The notes beneath the pieces were generated by a model. It made no database searches. It had not been told where the DNA came from and saw nothing but the letters and a program-made list of their open reading frames with translations. DNA of 64,000 nt, taken from assembly GCF_000203935.1 (NCBI RefSeq), contig NC_008577.1:2232001-2296000 (forward strand). The letters are read 5' to 3'. This DNA comes from Shewanella sp. ANA-3 (lineage in GTDB: Bacteria; Pseudomonadota; Gammaproteobacteria; Enterobacterales; Shewanellaceae). This document shows positions 18,421-27,682 of the stretch, in pieces; position 1 is the stretch's first letter; each line of letters starts with the position of its first letter. The translations under genes were made by a program, and so were the position numbers.

Positions 18421-21400
18421 TTGGTTTTGAACTCTGACAAACATCCGCTATCGAGCGACTTTCTCAAGCAGTGCTTTCAAAGTGATGCCTCGCGGATCCG
18501 CCGCCGTTTATTTAAGCTCAATAAAGAAGCCGATTCTGATAAGAAAACCCAAGAGTTAGCCAAACTTGCAGAGCAGGCGCAAGCAGCGTTCGAAAAGGTC
18601 GAGCAGCGTCTTAAGGCGCGCCCGAAAATCCAATATCCAGATAATCTGCCCGTTAGCGGCATGCGCGAGGAGATCGCTAAAGCCATCAGTGAAAACCAGG
18701 TGGTGATCATTGCGGGTGAAACTGGTTCGGGTAAAACCACACAGCTCCCCAAAATCTGTTTAGAACTGGGCCTTGGTAGTCGCGGCTTTATTGGTCATAC
18801 CCAGCCGCGGCGTTTAGCGGCGCGCAGCGTGGCGACACGTGTTGCCGAAGAATTACAAAGTCCGCTCGGTGAACTGGTGGGCTTTAAGGTGCGTTTTGCC
18901 GATGCCTTAAAGAGTGAATCCTATATTAAGCTGATGACTGACGGGATTTTACTGGCGGAGCTCACCTCGGATCGCTATTTAGATCAATACGATACAATCA
19001 TTATCGACGAGGCGCACGAGCGCAGCCTCAACATCGATTTTATCTTGGGTTACCTCAAGCAAATTCTGAAAAAACGCCCCGATCTTAAGATTATCATCAC
19101 CTCGGCGACTATCGATGTTGAGCGTTTTTCTAAGCATTTCAATAATGCTCCTATTATCGAAGTCTCTGGCCGGACGTATCCGGTGGAAACCCGTTATCGC
19201 CCGTTAGTGCAAGATACCGAAGCGGATCTCGACCAAATCGAAGGGATTTTTGCTGCCGTTGACGAATTAGTCGCCGAAGGCTTGGGCGATATTCTGATCT
19301 TTATGAACGGCGAGCGCGAAATTCGTGATACCGCCGAGCAGCTTAATCGTCGCAATTACCGCGATACCGAGATTTTGCCGTTATATGCGCGCCTCTCCTA
19401 CGGCGAGCAGTCCAAGGTATTCAGCAGCCATACTGGGCGTCGCATCGTGCTTGCCACTAACGTGGCGGAAACGTCGCTCACCGTCCCTGGTATTCGTTAT
19501 GTGATTGACCCTGGGACTGCGCGGATCAGCCGTTATAGTTATCGCACTAAGGTGCAGCGCCTGCCCATCGAGCCCATTTCACAGGCCAGTGCCAATCAGC
19601 GTCAAGGTCGCTGCGGCCGTGTTGGCCCTGGTATTTGTATTCGTTTATACGATGAGGCGGATTTTAACAGTCGTCCCGCGTTTACCGATCCCGAAATCCT
19701 ACGCACCAACTTAGCCTCGGTGATTTTGCAGATGCTCGCCATCGGCCTTGGCGATATTGCGGCGTTCCCCTTTATTGAGCCGCCCGATCCGCGCCATATT
19801 CGCGATGGCTTCTTACTGCTTGAGGAATTACAAGCCGTTAAGCAGCAGAAGGGCAATATAGTGTTAACGCCGCTTGGGCGTCAGCTATCGCAGATCCCGG
19901 TGGATCCGCGTTTAGCGCGTATGGTGGTGGAGAGTCATCAGCTGGGCTGTTTGCAGGAAGTGCTAGTGATCGCTGCGGGTCTGTCGATTCAAGATCCCCG
20001 CGAGCGTCCCATGGATAAAAAGCAGGCGTCCGATGAGGCCCATCGCCGTTTTGCCGATCCCCATTCAGATTTTGTCAGTTGGGTGAACCTATGGCAGCAC
20101 TTAAAAGAGCAGCAAAAGGAATTATCCGCCAGCCAGTTCCGTAAAAAATGCCGCGACGAGTACTTAGCCTACCTGCGTGTGCGTGAATGGCAGGATTTAT
20201 ATACTCAGCTAAAACAAGCGGTTCACGATTTAAAGTGGCGCTTAAACGAGACGCCAGCCAACTACGATGCGCTGCACCGTGCGTTGTTATCGGGTTTGCT
20301 GAGTCATATCGGCTTTAAGGATAATAACAACGAATACTTAGGCGCGCGCAATCGTAAGTTTTTTGTGTTCCCAGGTTCACCGCTGGCGAAAAAAGGCCCG
20401 AAATGGATCATGGCGGCTGAGCTGACCGAAACCTCTAAGCTGTTTGCCCGCTGCTGCGCCAAAATTGAGCCAGAATGGCTCGAGCCGTTAGCGGCGCATC
20501 TGATTAAAAAGAATCACCTAGAGCCACATTTTGAGGCGAAACAGGGCAGTGTGATTGCCTTTGAAAACCAAGTGCTTTACGGTTTGACCGTGGTGCATCG
20601 CCGCCGCGTGCAATACGGGCCGATTAATCCTGTTGAAGCGCGGGAGATCTTTATCCGTAGCGCACTTGCCGAAGGGCAATTACAAACCAAAGAAGCCTTC
20701 TTTCTCGCTAACCAAAAGTTATTGGAGGATGTCGAAGCGCTCGAGCACAAGTCCCGTCGCCGCGATATTTTGGTCGATGAACAAGTGTTGATGGACTTTT
20801 ACGAGCCGCGCATTCCCGAAGGCATCTATAACGCGCCTAAGTTCTTTAGCTGGTGGAAAGAAGCGCGCCGAACTCAGCCCGATTTACTCGATTTTAATAA
20901 GTCACTGCTCATGCAGCGCAGCGCCGATCACATCTCGGCGCTCGATTTCCCCGATACTTGGCACAAGGGCAATATCCGCCTGCAACTGAGTTATCACTTT
21001 GATCCTGCGGCGAGTGATGATGGCGTCTCTGTGCATATTCCAGTGGCGCTACTCAATCAAATCGATGATACGGATTTCGATTGGCTTGTGGCGGGGATGC
21101 GTGAGGAGAAATGCGTCGCGCTGATTAAGTCTTTGCCTAAAGGACTAAGACGTAACTTTGTGCCTGCGCCCGATTATGCCCGAGCCTGCGTGCAAGCAAT
21201 GCAGCCCTTTAGCGCCAGTTTACTCGACGCCATGTGCAAACAGCTTTTGCGTATGAGTGGCACCCGCGTCAATCCTGAAGATTTTGATGTCACGCAGATG
21301 CCCGCGCATTTGCAAATGAACTTTAAGATTGAGGACGACAAGGGCAAGTTAGTCGCACAGGGGCGGGTACTCGATACCTTAAAGGCCGAGTTACAGGGCG

Positions 21401-22302
21401 TGGTCGCTAAGGCGATTCGTCAAGTAGCGGATAAGGGCATTGAGAAAGAAGCGCTCACCGAGTGGTCCTTTGGCGACTTACCAAAACAATTTGAACAGCG
21501 TAAGGGCAACTATCAAGTGCGGGCTTTCCCCGCGCTGATAGACAATAAAGACTCAGTTGCTATCAAATTATTTGATGATGAATTTGAGGCACAGACGGCG
21601 CATCGTCAAGGTCTACGTCGTCTGCTGTTACTCAATATTCCATCACCAGTAAAACACCTGCAACAGGCACTGCCAAACAAGGCAAAGCTGGCAATGTATT
21701 TCAATCCTTTTGGCCAAGTGCAAATTCTGATTGATGACATCATTGCCGCAGCCGTGCAGCAATTGCTTGATGAAAAGGCGCTGGATGTACGCGATGCCGC
21801 TCAGTTCGAACAGGCCAAGGATTGGGTACGCCAAGAGCTGAATCCAACGGCTGAGCAAATCGCCCTAAAAGTGGAGCAGATTTTGACGCTCTATCAGGGC
21901 ATTAAAAAGCGGACTAAGGGTAAAATTAGCTTAGATATCGCTTTTGCGATGAGTGATATTCAAAGCCAATTAGACCAATTAGTGTTTAAGGGATTCGTCG
22001 AAGCCTGTGGTTGGAATCGCTTAGCGGATGTGGCGCGTTACCTAAAGGCGATTGAAACCCGTATCGATAAGTTGCCTGTGGATCCGACCCGTGACCGTTT
22101 GCATATGCAAAGTATCACTAAAGTGCAGGAGGCCTTAGCGGCGCAACTTGCCAAGGTGCCGCGCTCACAGCCCGTACCTGCGGCACTGATTGAAGCCCGT
22201 TGGATGATTGAAGAGTATCGGGTGTCTTGCTTTGCACAGGCGCTGGGAACGGCTTATCCCATCTCGGAGAAGCGTATCTTAAACCATATCCTGCTGAGTT
22301 AA
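18421..22302 (+). CDS. hrpA: ATP-dependent RNA helicase HrpA
   Basis: DEAH-box helicase of 1293 residues, the usual HrpA size, which in E. coli processes fimbrial mRNA and rescues stalled ribosomes. Helicase motifs: Walker A GETGSGKT (99-106), DEAH at 196-199 (IIIDEAHERS), SAT in ITSATI, and motif VI QRQGRCGRVGPG. They are followed by winged-helix/ratchet, OB and long C-terminal DUF3418 regions (C-terminus YRVSCFAQALGTAYPISEKR). The start is unusual: the frame begins with TTG at 18421, with another TTG at 18427; the nearby ATG at 18414 is out of frame. A strong terminator follows. Confidence 0.95.
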   Translation: MVLNSDKHPLSSDFLKQCFQSDASRIRRRLFKLNKEADSDKKTQELAKLAEQAQAAFEKVEQRLKARPKIQYPDNLPVSGMREEIAKAISENQVVIIAGETGSGKTTQLPKICLELGLGSRGFIGHTQPRRLAARSVATRVAEELQSPLGELVGFKVRFADALKSESYIKLMTDGILLAELTSDRYLDQYDTIIIDEAHERSLNIDFILGYLKQILKKRPDLKIIITSATIDVERFSKHFNNAPIIEVSGRTYPVETRYRPLVQDTEADLDQIEGIFAAVDELVAEGLGDILIFMNGEREIRDTAEQLNRRNYRDTEILPLYARLSYGEQSKVFSSHTGRRIVLATNVAETSLTVPGIRYVIDPGTARISRYSYRTKVQRLPIEPISQASANQRQGRCGRVGPGICIRLYDEADFNSRPAFTDPEILRTNLASVILQMLAIGLGDIAAFPFIEPPDPRHIRDGFLLLEELQAVKQQKGNIVLTPLGRQLSQIPVDPRLARMVVESHQLGCLQEVLVIAAGLSIQDPRERPMDKKQASDEAHRRFADPHSDFVSWVNLWQHLKEQQKELSASQFRKKCRDEYLAYLRVREWQDLYTQLKQAVHDLKWRLNETPANYDALHRALLSGLLSHIGFKDNNNEYLGARNRKFFVFPGSPLAKKGPKWIMAAELTETSKLFARCCAKIEPEWLEPLAAHLIKKNHLEPHFEAKQGSVIAFENQVLYGLTVVHRRRVQYGPINPVEAREIFIRSALAEGQLQTKEAFFLANQKLLEDVEALEHKSRRRDILVDEQVLMDFYEPRIPEGIYNAPKFFSWWKEARRTQPDLLDFNKSLLMQRSADHISALDFPDTWHKGNIRLQLSYHFDPAASDDGVSVHIPVALLNQIDDTDFDWLVAGMREEKCVALIKSLPKGLRRNFVPAPDYARACVQAMQPFSASLLDAMCKQLLRMSGTRVNPEDFDVTQMPAHLQMNFKIEDDKGKLVAQGRVLDTLKAELQGVVAKAIRQVADKGIEKEALTEWSFGDLPKQFEQRKGNYQVRAFPALIDNKDSVAIKLFDDEFEAQTAHRQGLRRLLLLNIPSPVKHLQQALPNKAKLAMYFNPFGQVQILIDDIIAAAVQQLLDEKALDVRDAAQFEQAKDWVRQELNPTAEQIALKVEQILTLYQGIKKRTKGKISLDIAFAMSDIQSQLDQLVFKGFVEACGWNRLADVARYLKAIETRIDKLPVDPTRDRLHMQSITKVQEALAAQLAKVPRSQPVPAALIEARWMIEEYRVSCFAQALGTAYPISEKRILNHILLS

Positions 22303-22370
22303 TGATGTTGATACATTACGGATTGAATCTGTAGATTCAGTGAGTTGAGCGTAGCGTTATCTTTAGCATT

Positions 22371-22402
22371 AAAAGCCGAACCTTAGGGTTCGGCTTTTTT
22401 AT
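22371..22402 (+). terminator. Rho-independent terminator after hrpA
   Basis: Stem AAAAGCCGAACC / GGTTCGGCTTTT with a TTA-G loop and a continuing T run, about 70 bases beyond the hrpA stop. Confidence 0.93.
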
Positions 22403-23006
22403 TGATCATTTTCACCTAACTACCATTAGCCACGACAGACTTGTCCCTTACTGCATAGATTTTCGCTATGGGATATTACAAGCCACTAACTCCAAAGGGC
22501 AAAGTCGGTGGCGAATAAATGGGCCATAATGGCGATATTAAGAACCTCAAATTTGCGTGGTCAGTTAGCCAATATTTAGCTGTCTCTTGAGTGAGTTAAC
22601 GCGTTGACGAAGATATTAAGCAGATTTTGCCGTGGATAATCGGCAATTCGCGCCTTTCTTTACCATCCCCTAATACTCCTTAAGGAATATTTTGTTTAAA
22701 TCTTGTGCGCTTTACTTGCTTAACGCCTATCTCTTTTCCATGCTTTAGCAATTGGTTAATAAAAAAACATAACCAATCAATCTATTTACAATCTAAAAAA
22801 ACGCTTAAAAACCATGATCTAACTAAATCTATCGCCAAATTGATGATCTGGATCAAGCATCAAAGGGTTTACCGATTTGGAGGTATACAGTTTGTTAACA
22901 CCTTAACGCTATGATCATTTCGTGGATCAAAGATGCAATTGATATACCTATAAATCCTGTATTGGTCAGAGCAATCCATCACAGGAACGAACCTCTTGGA
23001 GGACGC
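22403..23006 (+). promoter_or_regulatory. About 600-bp control region upstream of napEDABC
   Basis: No supported gene on either strand. The stretch turns AT-rich after 22680. It holds an FNR/EtrA-like site at 22843-22856, and a NarL/NarP-type heptamer match TACCTAT at 22945-22951 whose inverted partner is not visible. A possible promoter lies between this site and the napE start. The region is long enough to hold an unlinked transcript, but none can be supported. Confidence 0.5.
22843..22856 (+). promoter_or_regulatory. FNR/EtrA-like binding site upstream of nap
   Basis: ATGATCTGGATCAA matches the FNR consensus TTGAT-N4-ATCAA at 9 of 10 conserved positions. The site lies 151 bases before the napE start, a sensible place for anaerobic activation. 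In Shewanella, EtrA and CRP share control of anaerobic respiration, so the true factor is not certain. Confidence 0.6.
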
Positions 23007-23165
23007 ATGAGTGCTAACAGCGCAGCAGAAAAATCCTTAGAACTGAAAATTTTTATCTTTTTAACCGTATTTCTCGCCCCCCTCTTATCCGTGTTGTTGG
23101 TGAGTGGATTGGGATTTGCCATATGGTTTAGCCAAATCTTCACCGGCCCACCGGGTGCAGGTTGA
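23007..23165 (+). CDS. napE: Periplasmic nitrate reductase accessory protein NapE
   Basis: A 52-residue single-span membrane protein at the head of the nap operon. The start is the ATG at 23007 (MSANSAAEKSLELKIFIFLT), placed after a TTGGAGGA ribosome site; the upstream frame extension is not coding. The hydrophobic segment runs from about residue 14 to 42, ending in the GPPGAG tail seen in NapE. Its role in nitrate reduction is not settled. Presence of NapE together with the napDABC order marks this as the napEDABC (nap-alpha) form rather than napDAGHB. Confidence 0.9.
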   Translation: MSANSAAEKSLELKIFIFLTVFLAPLLSVLLVSGLGFAIWFSQIFTGPPGAG

Positions 23166-23209
23166 GGCCTAAAGAACAATAACAACAGCATGAATAAGCG
23201 GAGTGTCGG

Positions 23210-23467
23210 ATGAGCAAAGAGCTTCATATCACGAGTCTAGTGGTGCAAGTCATGCCACAAAAAATGGCGGATGTTAGGCAACACATTATGGCGATTGAAA
23301 ATGCCGAACTCTCTGTTAATAACGAAGTGAAACTCGTCGTCGTACTTGAAGGTGACTCCCAACGTGCCTTGATGGACGGTATCGAACAGATTAATGCCAT
23401 TCCTGGCGTCTTGTCCGCCACTATGGTTTACCACCAGAGTGAAGAGCTCGAAGAGGGTGAAGAATGA
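23210..23467 (+). CDS. napD: NapA maturation chaperone NapD
   Basis: An 85-residue cytoplasmic chaperone that binds the Tat signal of NapA and holds it until the molybdenum cofactor is inserted. The ferredoxin-like fold is visible as [20 protein letters not shown], a central [18 protein letters not shown] and a final [15 protein letters not shown]. It starts 44 bases after napE and overlaps the napA start by 4 bases (ATGA), so the two are coupled. Confidence 0.96.
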   Translation: MSKELHITSLVVQVMPQKMADVRQHIMAIENAELSVNNEVKLVVVLEGDSQRALMDGIEQINAIPGVLSATMVYHQSEELEEGEE

Positions 23468-25959
23468 ACATGAATAGACGTGACTTTATCAAAGCCAATG
23501 CGGTGATTGCAGCAGCGGGCGCCGCAGGCTTAGCGCTGCCGGCATCGGCGAGCAATTTAATCACCAGCTCAGAACAAACCAAATTAGAGTGGAACAAAGC
23601 CCCATGCCGCTTCTGTGGTACGGGCTGCTCTGTGATTGTCGCGACCCGCGAGGGCAAAGTAGTTGCTACCCACGGCGATGCAAACAGTGAAGTGAACCGC
23701 GGCCTTAACTGTATTAAAGGTTATTTCCTGTCGAAAATTATGTACGGCAGCGATCGTTTGACCACGCCAATGCTGAGAATGACCGACGGCAAATACGACA
23801 AGCATGGTGAGTTTACTCCCATCAGCTGGGACAGTGCCTTCGATATCATGGCGCAAAAATGGAAAGAAACCTTAAAAGCTAAAGGCCCGACCGCGGTTGG
23901 GATGTTTGGCTCGGGTCAGTGGACCGTTTGGGAAGGCTATGCCGCCGTTAAATTGATGAAGGCCGGTTTTGGCTCTAACAACATCGACCCGAATGCGCGT
24001 CACTGTATGGCGTCTGCCGTTGTCGGCTTTATGCGTACCTTCGGTATCGATGAGCCTATGGGCTGTTACGATGATATGGAAGCGGCCGATGCCTTTGTGC
24101 TTTGGGGCTCCAACATGGCCGAAATGCACCCGATCTTATGGACTCGAGTGACTGACCGTCGTTTAAGCGCATCCCATGTGAAGGTGGCTGTACTCTCGAC
24201 GTTTGAGCATCGCTCCTTCGATCTCGCGGATTTACCGATAGTATTTACGCCACAAACCGACTTAGCCATCCTAAACTTTATCGCCAACTACATTATTCAA
24301 AACGATAAAGTGAACTGGGACTTTGTGAAGAAGCACGTTAACTTCCGCCAAGGTACCACGGATATCGGCTATGGTTTACGTCCAACCCATCCGCTGGAGC
24401 AGAAAGCCAAAAACGTGAAAACGGCAGGGGATTCGACTCCAATTGATTTCGACACCTTTAAGGCTTTTGTCGCCGAATATACGGTGGAGAAGGTCAGCAA
24501 GATGTCGGGCGTACCTGAAGCTAAACTTATCGAGTTAGCTAAACTCTATGCCGATCCCGAGACTAAAGTCACGTCCTTCTGGACCATGGGCTTCAACCAA
24601 CATACCCGTGGTGTATGGTGTAACAACCTGATTTATAACATCCACTTACTGACAGGTAAGATTTCAACGCCCGGTAACAGCCCGTTCTCGTTAACCGGTC
24701 AGCCTTCTGCCTGTGGTACGGCTCGCGAAGTGGGAACCTTCTCACACCGTTTACCTGCCGACATGGTGGTAACAAACCCTGAGCATAGAAAACACGCCGA
24801 AGAAATTTGGAAGATCCCCAGTGGGATTATTCCGCCAAAACCCGGTTATCACGCCGTCGAGCAAAACCGCCGCTTAAAAGATGGCGACTTGAACTGCTAT
24901 TGGGTGCAAGTGAACAACAATATGCAGGCGGGGCCGAACATCAACGAGGAAGGCTTACCTGGCTATCGTAATCCTGCCAACTTTATTGTGGTGTCCGATG
25001 CGTATCCCACTGTCACGACTCAGGCCGCGGACTTAATTCTGCCAACCGCCATGTGGGTTGAGAAAGAGGGTGCCTACGGTAATGCCGAGCGTCGTACTCA
25101 ATTCTGGCATCAAATGGTGCAGGCGCCGGGCGAATCTCACTCGGATCTGTGGCAATTGATGGAGTTCTCTAAGCGCTTTACGACCGATGAAGTCTGGTCG
25201 AAGGAAGTCCTAGCGGCGAATCCACAATTTAAGGGCAAAACCTTATTTGAAGTGCTGTACAAAAACGGCAATGTCGATAAGTTCCCGCTGGCCGATACCG
25301 ATCCTAAGTATTTGAACAACGAAGCGAAACATTTTGGCTTCTATGTCCAAAAAGGCCTGTTTGAAGAATACGCCACCTTTGGCCGTGGCCATGGTCACGA
25401 TTTAGCACCTTTCGATGCCTACCACGAAGCCCACGGTATTCGCTGGCCGGTGGTCGATGGTAAAGAAACCAAATGGCGTTTCCGTGAGGGCAGCGATCCT
25501 TATGTCAAACCTGGCTCAGGCTTTGAGTTTTACGGTAAACCCGATGGCCGCGCAGTGATTTATGCCTTGCCCTTCGAGCCGCCCGCAGAGTCGCCAGACA
25601 CTGAATACGATATGTGGTTATCCACCGGACGGGTGCTTGAGCATTGGCATTCAGGTTCGATGACTCAACGCGTGCCAGAGCTTTACCGTGCCTTCCCGGA
25701 TGCCGTGTGTTTTATGCACCCAGAAGATGCGAAAAAACGCGGTTTACGCCGTGGGGATGAAGTGCGCGTGGTGTCTCGCCGCGGTGAAATCAAAACCCGT
25801 GTCGAAACCCGTGGTCGTAACAAACCACCAGTGGGACTCGTGTTCGTACCTTGGTTCGATGCCAGTCAGCTCATTAACAAAGTCACCTTGGATGCGACAG
25901 ATCCTCTGTCAAAACAAACCGACTTTAAGAAATGCGCCGTGAAAATCGTCAAGGTATAA
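23464..25959 (+). CDS. napA: Periplasmic nitrate reductase catalytic subunit NapA
   Basis: Molybdenum enzyme that reduces nitrate to nitrite in the periplasm. The 831-residue precursor has a Tat signal ([20 protein letters not shown]), a [4Fe-4S] site at C48, C51, C55 and C83, and the molybdenum-ligating C181 in [12 protein letters not shown]. Bis-MGD binding blocks such as [10 protein letters not shown] and [14 protein letters not shown] are intact, and the C-terminal domain ends in the typical CAVKIVKV. All key residues are present, so it should be functional. It is followed by napB after 10 bases. Confidence 0.98.
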   Translation: MNMNRRDFIKANAVIAAAGAAGLALPASASNLITSSEQTKLEWNKAPCRFCGTGCSVIVATREGKVVATHGDANSEVNRGLNCIKGYFLSKIMYGSDRLTTPMLRMTDGKYDKHGEFTPISWDSAFDIMAQKWKETLKAKGPTAVGMFGSGQWTVWEGYAAVKLMKAGFGSNNIDPNARHCMASAVVGFMRTFGIDEPMGCYDDMEAADAFVLWGSNMAEMHPILWTRVTDRRLSASHVKVAVLSTFEHRSFDLADLPIVFTPQTDLAILNFIANYIIQNDKVNWDFVKKHVNFRQGTTDIGYGLRPTHPLEQKAKNVKTAGDSTPIDFDTFKAFVAEYTVEKVSKMSGVPEAKLIELAKLYADPETKVTSFWTMGFNQHTRGVWCNNLIYNIHLLTGKISTPGNSPFSLTGQPSACGTAREVGTFSHRLPADMVVTNPEHRKHAEEIWKIPSGIIPPKPGYHAVEQNRRLKDGDLNCYWVQVNNNMQAGPNINEEGLPGYRNPANFIVVSDAYPTVTTQAADLILPTAMWVEKEGAYGNAERRTQFWHQMVQAPGESHSDLWQLMEFSKRFTTDEVWSKEVLAANPQFKGKTLFEVLYKNGNVDKFPLADTDPKYLNNEAKHFGFYVQKGLFEEYATFGRGHGHDLAPFDAYHEAHGIRWPVVDGKETKWRFREGSDPYVKPGSGFEFYGKPDGRAVIYALPFEPPAESPDTEYDMWLSTGRVLEHWHSGSMTQRVPELYRAFPDAVCFMHPEDAKKRGLRRGDEVRVVSRRGEIKTRVETRGRNKPPVGLVFVPWFDASQLINKVTLDATDPLSKQTDFKKCAVKIVKV

Positions 25960-25969
25960 GGAGTACAGG

Positions 25970-26455
25970 ATGAAAACATTCAAATTAGTCTCAGCATTCA
26001 GTGTGCTTGCCTTCTCCACCCTGATGATGACCAGCGTGACTGCGGCGAGCATTCCTGAGGACAGAATTGATACTTTGCGTCAGGCGCCAATCAACGTTGA
26101 GCCAACCCCGCCCGCGATGCAGGCGGTGCTGAACAAAGATATCAAAGAGATGCGTAACTACCCGATGCAGCCACCAGTGATCCCGCACAAGATCGACGGT
26201 TATCAGCTCGATCTTAAGGTCAACAAGTGTATGTCATGTCATGCCAGACACCGCACGGGGGACTCCCAAGCGCCTATGGTCAGCGTGACTCACTATATGG
26301 ATAGGGATAACAATTTCTTAGCTGAGCTTTCGCCAAGACGTTACTTCTGCACTCAGTGCCATGTGCCGCAACTGGATGCCAAATTACTGGTCGAGAACGA
26401 CTTTGTGGATATGGATCATCTGATTAAAGCGAACACTGAGCAGAAAACACACTAG
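25970..26455 (+). CDS. napB: Periplasmic nitrate reductase dihaem cytochrome subunit NapB
   Basis: Small subunit that passes electrons from the NapC-type quinol dehydrogenase to NapA. The 161-residue precursor has a signal peptide (about 1-26) and two c-type haem sites, CMSCH at 87-91 and CTQCH at 127-131. The N-terminal part of the mature protein contains the conserved [14 protein letters not shown] segment. It lies between napA and napC with 8-10-base gaps. Confidence 0.97.
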   Translation: MKTFKLVSAFSVLAFSTLMMTSVTAASIPEDRIDTLRQAPINVEPTPPAMQAVLNKDIKEMRNYPMQPPVIPHKIDGYQLDLKVNKCMSCHARHRTGDSQAPMVSVTHYMDRDNNFLAELSPRRYFCTQCHVPQLDAKLLVENDFVDMDHLIKANTEQKTH

Positions 26456-26463
26456 GAGTCAGC

Positions 26464-27051
26464 ATGTTAGATAAACTCAAAAAGATCTGGCAAGTTCTCA
26501 ATCGTCCGAGTGTGCACTACAGTTTAGGGTTTTTAACCTTAGGTGGCTTTGTGGCGGGGGTGATCTTCTGGGGGGGCTTTAACACCGCGCTTGAAGCCAC
26601 CAACAAAGAAGCCTTCTGTATCGGTTGCCACGAAATGGAAAATAACGTCTATCAAGAGTTACAGTCGACTATCCATTTCACTAACCGCAGTGGTGTGCGT
26701 GCGACTTGTCCTGACTGCCACGTGCCGCACAACTGGACCGATAAGATTGCCCGTAAGATGCAGGCATCGAAAGAAGTGTGGGGTAAAGTGTTTGGTACCA
26801 TCAATACCCGCGAAAAGTTTGAGAACAAACGTCGCGAGTTGGCCGAACATGAATGGGAACGGTTAAAGGCAAACGACTCGCTTGAGTGCCGTAACTGCCA
26901 TAACTTTACCTATATGGACTTTACCAGACAGTCGCCACGCGCCGCCCAGATGCACTCGACATCCTTGGCCAGTGGTGAGAAAACCTGTATCGATTGCCAT
27001 AAAGGGATTGCTCACCATCTTCCCGATATGGCAGGGGTTGAAGGCTTCTAA
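26464..27051 (+). CDS. napC: Tetrahaem quinol dehydrogenase NapC
   Basis: NapC/NirT-family membrane cytochrome that oxidises quinol and feeds NapAB. The 195-residue protein has one N-terminal membrane anchor ([20 protein letters not shown]) and four CxxCH sites at 52-56, 82-86, 142-146 and 175-179. In Shewanella the related CymA can also feed Nap, so NapC may be partly redundant. Last gene of the operon, followed by a strong terminator. Confidence 0.96.
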   Translation: MLDKLKKIWQVLNRPSVHYSLGFLTLGGFVAGVIFWGGFNTALEATNKEAFCIGCHEMENNVYQELQSTIHFTNRSGVRATCPDCHVPHNWTDKIARKMQASKEVWGKVFGTINTREKFENKRRELAEHEWERLKANDSLECRNCHNFTYMDFTRQSPRAAQMHSTSLASGEKTCIDCHKGIAHHLPDMAGVEGF

Positions 27052-27077
27052 ACTCGACTCACATTCCATCTCCAGCC

Positions 27078-27112
27078 AAAGGCCAAGTGCTCTCCACACT
27101 TGGCCTTTTTTA
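27078..27112 (+). terminator. Rho-independent terminator after napC
   Basis: A perfect 12-bp stem AAAGGCCAAGTG (27078-27089) with CACTTGGCCTTT (27097-27108), a 7-base loop and a T run. It closes the nap operon and marks the left border of the accessory region. Confidence 0.95.
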
Positions 27113-27518
27113 TGAAGTAGATAAATCGTATGTGGCATAGGAGGTATTTAGTTCGCAATCGCCTTTTCTGGCTCGTTTCAGCCCCCAAGCAAACGACTGA
27201 ATCGTATATAGCGCTATATTCATTGCCACTGTTTCCCCTGTGACACGCCATGAATATATCCCTATAGGCTCGACGGCGGCATCCATGCCGCCAACGGTCA
27301 CAGTTGCAACAATGACAATCTTTACGACCATTGAACTGTTCATCTGGCTAAAAGTTTTTTGCCTCAATAGTAGTTAACAAGTTGTCAGTGTTGCAGTCAA
27401 AACTAGACTTTCTAACATAGAAATTACCATCCTATTTTCTTGCGTGTTCTCACATTTATTTATAAATAAATACCTTTAAAATCAGTTGCCTACAAATTCA
27501 TTAATTAGATAATAGGTT
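27113..27518. other. Structured non-coding stretch between nap and the nuclease gene
   Basis: No convincing gene. The left half (to about 27330) has normal GC and two palindromes: ATATAGCGCTATAT at 27206-27219 and GGCGGCAT-CC-ATGCCGCC at 27275-27292. A minus-strand frame of up to 85 codons runs through it (27110-27367), possibly from a dispersed repeat. The right half (27330-27518) is strongly AT-rich and fits the base composition of the nuclease gene after it. Confidence 0.4.
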
Positions 27519-27637
27519 TGGAAAACGCGCATGCACATTTTTCCTGATGGTGTATTTAATAAAAAGCTGATAAGTTCTTTGTATACAGATGGTTAGCTGT
27601 GTGCGTTTTCTCTGGTCTAATGTGGAAAACGCGCATG
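27519..27637 (+). repeat. Direct repeat pair with inverted half-site upstream of the nuclease gene
   Basis: TGGAAAACGCGCATG occurs perfectly at 27519-27533 and 27623-27637, 104 bases apart. An inverted copy of the core, GTGCGTTTTC, lies at 27601-27610 just before the second copy. Both copies are followed at similar distance by AATAAAA, TAAGT and GTATAC, so the second looks like a shortened duplicate of the first. They lie directly ahead of the 640-residue gene and could be operator sites or the trace of a recombination event. Confidence 0.75.
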
Positions 27638-27682
27638 AGCACTAATAAAATGTTAAGTGTATACGCTAATAGGAAATGAAAT

